A stretch of DNA of 10,776 nt from assembly GCA_028688175.1 (NCBI GenBank), contig JAQTYS010000078.1, positions 1 to 10,776 on the forward strand, written 5' to 3'. Within the stretch, counting starts at the first letter, position 1. Every line of letters begins with the position of its first letter. Below the pieces are notes generated by a model. The model saw only the letters and a list, made by a program, of their open reading frames with translations. It was not told where the DNA came from and searched no databases. Source of the DNA: Methanothrix sp. (lineage in GTDB: Archaea; Halobacteriota; Methanosarcinia; Methanotrichales; Methanotrichaceae). This document shows positions 5,999-10,776 of the stretch, piece by piece. Made by a program: the position numbers and the translations under genes.

Positions 5999-6517
5999 AT
6001 GGACCCTGAAGAGAAGGATATCTTAAAGATATATATGGTCGATGCCTTCGTTAAAGTAGCGAATAGCTACGGCTGTTGCGACGCGGTTGGAGTCTTGCGC
6101 GGCACTTTGTTTCTGGCGGAAAAGCCAGTCTCCATGGATGAACTTGTAGAAGAAACCGGCTACAGCAAGTCCACAGTCAGCGCAAATATGAGTACGCTGG
6201 AAAGACGAGGGCTGGCAAAGAGGGTGATTATACCGGGCGACAAAAGATACCACTATATTCCGGTTACCGAACCTGAATCTCTTAAGAAAGAAATGATAAT
6301 CAACATGAGAAATGAGATGCAGGTCATAATCGCCGCTATGAACAGGACAGAGGAGGATCTTAAGGCCAGCAGATATGCGTCAGAAGCGGCATTGGAGAGA
6401 ATTGATAAAGCAAGACGCTTCTACATGCAAACGGATCGGCTCTTGGACATGATATCCCGATACAACATGGAAGAATTGATCACTCTGTTGCAGCGGGATC
6501 TTCAAGAGAAAAAATAG
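5999..6517 (+). CDS. GbsR/MarR-like winged-helix transcriptional regulator
   Basis: A soluble 172-residue protein when started at the ATG at 5999. An in-frame GTG at 5981 would add six residues, but it overlaps the promoter region and has no SD, and the ATG fits a leaderless start. Residues about 5-27 form an N-terminal helix, and about 28-90 form a winged HTH: the first helices cover GVLRGTLFLAEKPVSMDELV, the recognition helix is near YSKSTVSANMSTLERRGL (55-72), and the wing covers KRVIIPGDKRYHYIPV. Residues about 92-165 are a long helical tail, probably for dimerisation. This matches the GbsR-type branch of MarR regulators (COG1510), often known to control osmolyte or transport genes. It diverges from the RND/COG1361 unit and probably represses that unit and possibly itself. 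The effector is unknown. Two Cys (C26, C27) precede the wHTH and might sense redox or metal, which is speculative. Confidence 0.88.
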   Translation: MDPEEKDILKIYMVDAFVKVANSYGCCDAVGVLRGTLFLAEKPVSMDELVEETGYSKSTVSANMSTLERRGLAKRVIIPGDKRYHYIPVTEPESLKKEMIINMRNEMQVIIAAMNRTEEDLKASRYASEAALERIDKARRFYMQTDRLLDMISRYNMEELITLLQRDLQEKK

Positions 6518-6547
6518 CCATGAAACGGATGGGAACAGCTTATTGCA

Positions 6548-6562
6548 TTGAGAACATCTCAA
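6548..6562. repeat. 15-bp palindrome upstream of the hybrid kinase gene
   Basis: TTGAGA (6548-6553) and TCTCAA (6557-6562) are perfect inverted complements around ACA. The site lies 30 bp past the regulator gene's stop and about 22 bp before a TATA-like stretch. Its compact, symmetric form suits a dimeric regulator better than a terminator: the 3-nt loop is tight and no T-tract follows. Confidence 0.35.
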
Positions 6563-6584
6563 CCATCAAGCCGTTCAGGTGCAT

Positions 6585-6622
6585 AATAAATATAAACTCT
6601 CTGACCGTCCAATATATTGATT
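6585..6622 (+). promoter_or_regulatory. TATA-like elements upstream of the hybrid kinase
   Basis: Two AT-rich stretches are candidates: AATAAATATAAACT (6585-6598), which predicts a start near 6617, and CCAATATATTGATT (6609-6622), which predicts a start near 6640. Either would give a short leader before the TTG at 6669. The first looks more like the archaeal TATA consensus. No clear BRE is seen. Confidence 0.4.
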
Positions 6623-6668
6623 AAGAATAAAGATGTCTTTGCGTTGGAAGCGCGGGCAGTGATGACAG

Positions 6669-9600
6669 TTGGGCGAAGAGAAGCTTGCAGGCTGCGATCC
6701 TGAAATAAAGATCGAACAGATGCTACGGATGATTGCAGAGATGCAGGAGAGCGGCAGCAATCATGGACAAATGACTGTTCCACTCTTAGGCCTAAAGGAA
6801 GGCCTCGAAGATTTATTGTCCAGCTTTCCGCAGCGCTGCGTATCTCTTCCAAAGGAATGTGCTCCGGCCATTGGGAAGAACTCAGATAATGAGATTTCGA
6901 AGATTACAAGAGCGATAGAAGCACTTCCTTCAGACATTGTTCTTACAGATATTAATGGAAATATTGAGTATGTAAACGCCAGCCTTCTGAAGAATTCCGG
7001 TTTTAGCGATATATCCGAGTTAAAAGGATTATCTGTATTCGACTTTACGAATGCGGAAGGCAAAGCCAAGCTACAAGAAGAGATCATACCCGCCCTTCAC
7101 GCCGTTGGGCAATGGCAGGGCGAGCTTCTTCTAAAGAGGGCCGATGGCCAATCCTACATGGCGGAGATGATATGCGCATTGCTCAAAGACGACTTTGGCA
7201 AGCCCGCCTATCTATTGGCCAACTTTTTCAACATCACCGACAGGAAGCGCGCTGAAGAAGCACTGCTCCTGGACGATTCCCGGCTGGAGGCACTGCAAAG
7301 GCTAAACCAGATGGATGAGGCATCCATTCAAGAGATCACCGACTTCGCTCTGGAGGCCGGAGTCAAGCTTACTGGCTCCAAGCTAGGCTACCTGGCCTTC
7401 GTTGACGAAAAGGAAGAGACGCTCTATATGCACTCTTGGTCCAAGAAGGCCATGCAGATGTGCGATATCGAATATAAACAGGTAATCTATAATCTGCAGG
7501 ATACAGGGCTTTGGGGTGAGGCTGTTCGGCAGAGAGGAGCGGTGATTACCAATGATTATGCCGCCTGCACCCAGAGAAGAGGTGTTCCGGTAGGTCACGT
7601 CGATATTGTGCGCCATATGAATGTGCCCATTATGGACAAGGGCAAGATAGTAGTTGTGGCGGGTCTGGGCAACAAGGAGGCAGAGTACGATGACTCAGAT
7701 GTGCGCCAGCTAACACTGCTCATGAGCGGCATGTGGAAGATCATTCAGCGACGAGAGGCCGAGGAGGCGCTGCACCGGCGCGATCTATTGCTGCAAGGGG
7801 CGGCTAAAGCCACCAACTATTTGCTCACTCCCGATCCCCAGGCCATAACAAGAGCATTAGGCATTCTGGGAGAAGCGGAAGATGTGGATCGGGTCCATAT
7901 TCTGGAGATCCGGGAATTACAGAGCGAAATAAGGTTGGAGAGCATTCCTTTGCAGTGGTTTAGGGAGACAGTAAAGCCATTTTCGGGGGATTTATCCTGG
8001 GTGGAGCATTTTCCAGACTGGAGGGATAAGCTCTCTCGATGCGATCCCATTCAGGGCATAACTGGGCAAATCTCACATCCTGCTGCATTGGTGCTGGAGG
8101 AGTTGGAGATTCGCTCTTTTCTGCTCCTGCCCGTCTTCATCGAGGATCGGTTTTTTGCAGTTATATGTTTTGAAGACTGTCATAATGAGCGGCGATGGAT
8201 CGATAGCGATATATCTGTACTTCAGGCAGCGGCAGGAAGTATTGGAGAAGCCATTTTGCGCAGAAGGACGGAAGAGGCTCTGAAAAAGACACAAGAAGGG
8301 CTGGAAAAGAGTGTGTCTGAGAGAACGGCCTGGCTTTTGCGGGCTAATGAGGCACTGCAAGAGGAGATGGTCAAGCATAGAGAGACGGAAATGGAGCTTC
8401 GCTGTGCGCAGCAGGCAGCTGATGCAGCTTGCCGGGCGAAGAGCGAATTTTTGGCCAATATGAGCCACGAGATACGCACTCCCATGAATGCAGTCATCGG
8501 CCTTGCCGGGCTATTGCTGGAAACAAAACTAACGGAAGAGCAACGTGACTATGTGGAGACCATTCACAGCAGTGGTGATGCTTTGCTTGCCATTATCAAC
8601 GATATCCTGGATTTTTCAAAGATTGATGAAGGCAAGATGAAGCTGGAGCATTTGCCGTTCATTTTGCGCGAGAGCATTGTGTCCTCGCGCAATATGGTGG
8701 CGACAAAGGCGGCGGAGAAAGGATTGGATCTGACCTATGCTATTGACGAGAGGATTGCTCCTACCATCCTGGGGGACGCAGTTCGGCTGCGCCAGGTCCT
8801 GGCTAACCTGCTCAGCAATGCAGTAAAATTTACGGAAAAAGGCAGCATCGCCATTCGTGTCGAACCAGGTAAAAATGAGGACGAAATTCACTTTTCGGTT
8901 ATCGATACGGGAATAGGCATCAGCTCTGATGACATGAAAAAGCTATTTCACTCCTTCAGCCAGGTAGATGCTTCTACTTCCCGAAAATATGGCGGTACGG
9001 GTCTGGGTCTGGCCATTAGCAAGCGATTGGTCGAACTGATGGGTGGCAGGATCTGGGTAGAGAGCAAGTTGGGAATGGGCTCGACCTTCAACTTTTGCAT
9101 TTTCGCTCCGCCATTTTCAGGAGAGATTGCCATGCATCATCTGGCCGGCAAGAGAATAATGGCTCTGCTCAGCAGCGTGAGCTGCTTGAAGATGCTGTCG
9201 GATTATGCCCGCTCCTGGGGGATGCAGATCTATCCAGTGGTTTCGTCCATTGAAGCGCATGAGCAGGTAGAGAACCGTTTTGATGCCGCAATTTTGGATC
9301 TTGATGTCCCTGGGGCCGAGGAGCTGGCCGAGGAGATGGGAGAGCGTCTTCCTGTCATCAACCTCGCGTCGCCCGGTCGACAGAGAGCTGGCAAGAACAC
9401 ACTGATCAAGCCATTTTCGCAAGCCAGCATTCTCTTCGCCCTGCAGGATACTATGGCCCCCCAACGTCATAAGAAGATGAGACCGTGCAGCAGCGAAGCG
9501 ATGCACCCTGACCTGGCCATATTGCTGGCAGAAGATAACCTAGTTAACCAAAAGGTCGCACGTCTAATGCTAAAGAAACTGGGCTACAAAGCAGACCTGG

Positions 9601-9899
9601 TCTGCAATGGCCGGGAGGTCTTGCAGGCTATTTCAAAGAAGAGCTACGATGTGATCCTCATGGATGTGCAGATGCCGGAAATGGACGGCCTTGAGGCCAC
9701 ACGTGCCATTTTGGATCTCAATTTGGAGAAAAGGCCGAAGATCCTGGCCATGACTGCTTATGCCTTGGAAGGAGATAAAGAGAGATGTCTGCTTGCCGGC
9801 ATGGATGGCTACATATCCAAACCGGTGCAGATTGAGGAGCTGAAGAGTGCCCTCTCTTGCCTGAAAAGTCACTGCGTCGGAGAGGATAAGGCTGAATGA
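6669..9899 (+). CDS. soluble hybrid sensor histidine kinase (PAS-GAF-GAF-HisKA-HATPase-pseudoREC-REC)
   Basis: A 1076-residue cytoplasmic protein without membrane segments. Domains in order: an unassigned N-terminus (1-78); PAS (about 79-195, ending NITDRKRAEE); GAF 1 (about 210-363, with TQRRGVPVGHVDIVRHMNVP); GAF 2 (about 372-539); a coiled-coil linker (about 540-590); HisKA with phospho-acceptor H600 in NMSHEIRTPMNAVIG; and HATPase_c with N-box NLLSN (713-717), G1 DTGIGI (746-751) and G2 GGTGLGL (775-781). A degenerate receiver (about 825-932) and a canonical receiver follow; the latter has E955/D956, phospho-acceptor D999 and K1051. It senses a soluble signal, autophosphorylates H600 and passes phosphate to D999. 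No Hpt domain or response regulator gene is nearby, so the output is unknown. The start is uncertain: an in-frame stop at 6663-6665 limits it to the TTG at 6669 or a later ATG such as 6720, and neither has an SD. The architecture is of bacterial style, suggesting ancient acquisition by the lineage. Confidence 0.92.
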   Translation: MGEEKLAGCDPEIKIEQMLRMIAEMQESGSNHGQMTVPLLGLKEGLEDLLSSFPQRCVSLPKECAPAIGKNSDNEISKITRAIEALPSDIVLTDINGNIEYVNASLLKNSGFSDISELKGLSVFDFTNAEGKAKLQEEIIPALHAVGQWQGELLLKRADGQSYMAEMICALLKDDFGKPAYLLANFFNITDRKRAEEALLLDDSRLEALQRLNQMDEASIQEITDFALEAGVKLTGSKLGYLAFVDEKEETLYMHSWSKKAMQMCDIEYKQVIYNLQDTGLWGEAVRQRGAVITNDYAACTQRRGVPVGHVDIVRHMNVPIMDKGKIVVVAGLGNKEAEYDDSDVRQLTLLMSGMWKIIQRREAEEALHRRDLLLQGAAKATNYLLTPDPQAITRALGILGEAEDVDRVHILEIRELQSEIRLESIPLQWFRETVKPFSGDLSWVEHFPDWRDKLSRCDPIQGITGQISHPAALVLEELEIRSFLLLPVFIEDRFFAVICFEDCHNERRWIDSDISVLQAAAGSIGEAILRRRTEEALKKTQEGLEKSVSERTAWLLRANEALQEEMVKHRETEMELRCAQQAADAACRAKSEFLANMSHEIRTPMNAVIGLAGLLLETKLTEEQRDYVETIHSSGDALLAIINDILDFSKIDEGKMKLEHLPFILRESIVSSRNMVATKAAEKGLDLTYAIDERIAPTILGDAVRLRQVLANLLSNAVKFTEKGSIAIRVEPGKNEDEIHFSVIDTGIGISSDDMKKLFHSFSQVDASTSRKYGGTGLGLAISKRLVELMGGRIWVESKLGMGSTFNFCIFAPPFSGEIAMHHLAGKRIMALLSSVSCLKMLSDYARSWGMQIYPVVSSIEAHEQVENRFDAAILDLDVPGAEELAEEMGERLPVINLASPGRQRAGKNTLIKPFSQASILFALQDTMAPQRHKKMRPCSSEAMHPDLAILLAEDNLVNQKVARLMLKKLGYKADLVCNGREVLQAISKKSYDVILMDVQMPEMDGLEATRAILDLNLEKRPKILAMTAYALEGDKERCLLAGMDGYISKPVQIEELKSALSCLKSHCVGEDKAE

Positions 9900-9933
9900 G
9901 ATTGCTTTGAAATGGAGATCTTGTTACCGGTTA

Positions 9934-9946
9934 ATAAAAAATGGTT
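9934..9946 (-). terminator. T-rich tract after the TPR gene
   Basis: In the 55-bp gap between two convergent genes, the minus strand reads CCATTTTTTATTAACC, a T6 run shortly after the stop codon of the TPR gene. A U-rich tract of this kind is the main archaeal termination signal. No strong hairpin accompanies it, and it lies in the wrong orientation to act on the kinase gene. Confidence 0.4.
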
Positions 9947-9954
9947 AGATCAGA

Positions 9955-10722
9955 TTATTTCCTCTCAAACTCGATGGTCCTTTCCGTCTCATCTCCCACA
10001 TTCGCCTGCACTTTTTCCAGGTTATTCTGAAACTCACTGTTGTTCGGTTCGAGTGCCAGAGCTTTCTCAAAGCAGCTCTTCGCATCCTCCGGGCGGCCCA
10101 GTTGCAGAAGTACCAATCCCTTTGTGTTCCAGCCATTAGCGTTCTTGGAATTGATCTCCATTGCCTTATCCAGGAGAGGAAGAGATTCATCATAACGGCC
10201 CAGCGATGCCAGCAGCCTACCATGCCGATACCAGGCCAGATCAAGTGACGGATTCAAGGCTGCAGCCTGATCGTAGGCCTGCAATGCTTCATCATACCTT
10301 TGCGCGTCCTCCAGAATCATGCCCTTATTGAAATGGTAATTGGCATTTTTGGGGTTGATCTGCAAGGCCATCTCTAGAGATTCAAGAGCCTCCTCATGCT
10401 GCCTCATGCCGCCGGATAGAATCAGGGCCCGGTCGTTGTAGGCCTGAGCATTGGAGCCGTCCAGCTTGATCAGCTCATCAAAGCTATCCACCGCCTCGCT
10501 GTATCTTCTCATGATGCGGAGAAGATTGGCTTTGAAACTCCAGGCCCAGGTATCGGTGGAGTTTATCTCCAGGTATTCGTCGATATCCTGCAATGCCAGA
10601 GAGTATGAACCGTTGTTGTAGTCGCTCTGCGTCTGAGTGAGATAATAATTGGCATCCTGGCCGTCTGCGGCGGAGATGGTTGCCAGGAAGAAGGCCAGGA
10701 GAAAGAAGGCTATGGGCTTCAT
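9955..10722 (-). CDS. secreted TPR-repeat protein
   Basis: A 255-residue protein with a signal peptide (MKPIAFFLLAFFLATISA, then ADG) and six consecutive tetratricopeptide repeats at residues 24-57, 58-91, 92-126, 127-160, 161-194 and 195-228. Five are 34 residues long and the third has one extra residue. The typical TPR pattern (A/G at 8, Y/F near 17, A/S at 20, P or N near 32) is visible, for example YDEALQAYDQAAALNP and PEDAKSCFEKALALEPNN. The last 27 residues form a charged tail. TPR arrays bind peptides or other proteins. The signal peptide places this one outside the membrane, where it may scaffold surface complexes; the partner is unknown. The ATG at 10722 gives the full signal peptide, with only a weak GAGAG before it. 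It converges on the kinase gene and shows no operon link within the window. Confidence 0.85.
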   Translation of the reverse strand: MKPIAFFLLAFFLATISAADGQDANYYLTQTQSDYNNGSYSLALQDIDEYLEINSTDTWAWSFKANLLRIMRRYSEAVDSFDELIKLDGSNAQAYNDRALILSGGMRQHEEALESLEMALQINPKNANYHFNKGMILEDAQRYDEALQAYDQAAALNPSLDLAWYRHGRLLASLGRYDESLPLLDKAMEINSKNANGWNTKGLVLLQLGRPEDAKSCFEKALALEPNNSEFQNNLEKVQANVGDETERTIEFERK

Positions 10723-10776
10723 GCTCTCTAATGTATTCGAGGAAGTGAATAAGGCTTGCGGTCATCTGAATTAAAA

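Noticed and set aside
6662..6664. ATG at 6662 as start of the hybrid kinase
   Set aside because: It is in another frame and reaches a stop after 13 codons. An in-frame stop at 6663-6665 precedes the TTG at 6669.
8073..8497. Long antisense open frames within the kinase gene
   Set aside because: They lie opposite a strongly supported HisKA region and show composition expected of complement frames, with no independent domain signal.
1..10776. CRISPR array, tRNA/rRNA, insertion sequence, toxin-antitoxin or defence genes
   Set aside because: No regularly spaced repeats, RNA-gene motifs, transposase or nuclease domains were seen on either strand.

Overview
The window looks like chromosomal DNA of a methanogenic euryarchaeon. 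My best guess is the Methanothrix (Methanosaeta) lineage. The reasons are the archaeal-style promoters (AT-rich TATA-like elements, some placed so that transcripts would be leaderless or nearly so), a COG1361 S-layer-like protein paired with an HAE3-type RND transporter, a GbsR/MarR-like regulator, and a PAS/GAF hybrid histidine kinase of the kind common in acetoclastic methanogens. The genus is inferred from remembered family resemblance, not from a search. There is no rRNA, tRNA, CRISPR array, insertion sequence or phage gene.

Layout: (1) 50-779, minus strand: a small secreted protein of unknown function whose signal peptide is complete only if one G is removed from a GGGG run. It is divergent from (2) 867-1664, plus: a soluble HAD-superfamily protein with P-type-ATPase-like motifs. 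(3) 1665-1877: a 213-bp regulatory region with a perfect 9-bp inverted repeat next to a 14-bp palindromic TATA element. (4) 1878-2435, plus: a coiled-coil/winged-helix protein. (5) A strong hairpin at 2488-2513 lies between convergent transcripts. (6) 2542-5912, minus: a tightly packed two-gene unit of an HAE3/MMPL RND transporter followed by a COG1361 membrane-anchored surface protein. (7) 5999-6517, plus: a divergent GbsR-like regulator. The 86-bp gap before its ATG holds an inverted repeat and an AT element that could serve both strands. (8) 6669-9899, plus: a large soluble hybrid histidine kinase (PAS-GAF-GAF-HisKA-HATPase-degenerate REC-REC). (9) 9955-10722, minus: a secreted protein made of six TPR repeats.

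How they may work together: the best-supported functional unit is regulator + RND transporter + COG1361 protein, which reads as a self-contained envelope export or lipid-trafficking module controlled by its divergent regulator. The HAD gene and the wHTH gene are co-oriented but have separate promoters, so a functional link is weak. The hybrid kinase has no response regulator beside it. It must signal through its own receiver, or to a partner elsewhere. I see no clear-cut undescribed defence or mobile system; the most interesting items are control regions and domain-level oddities.
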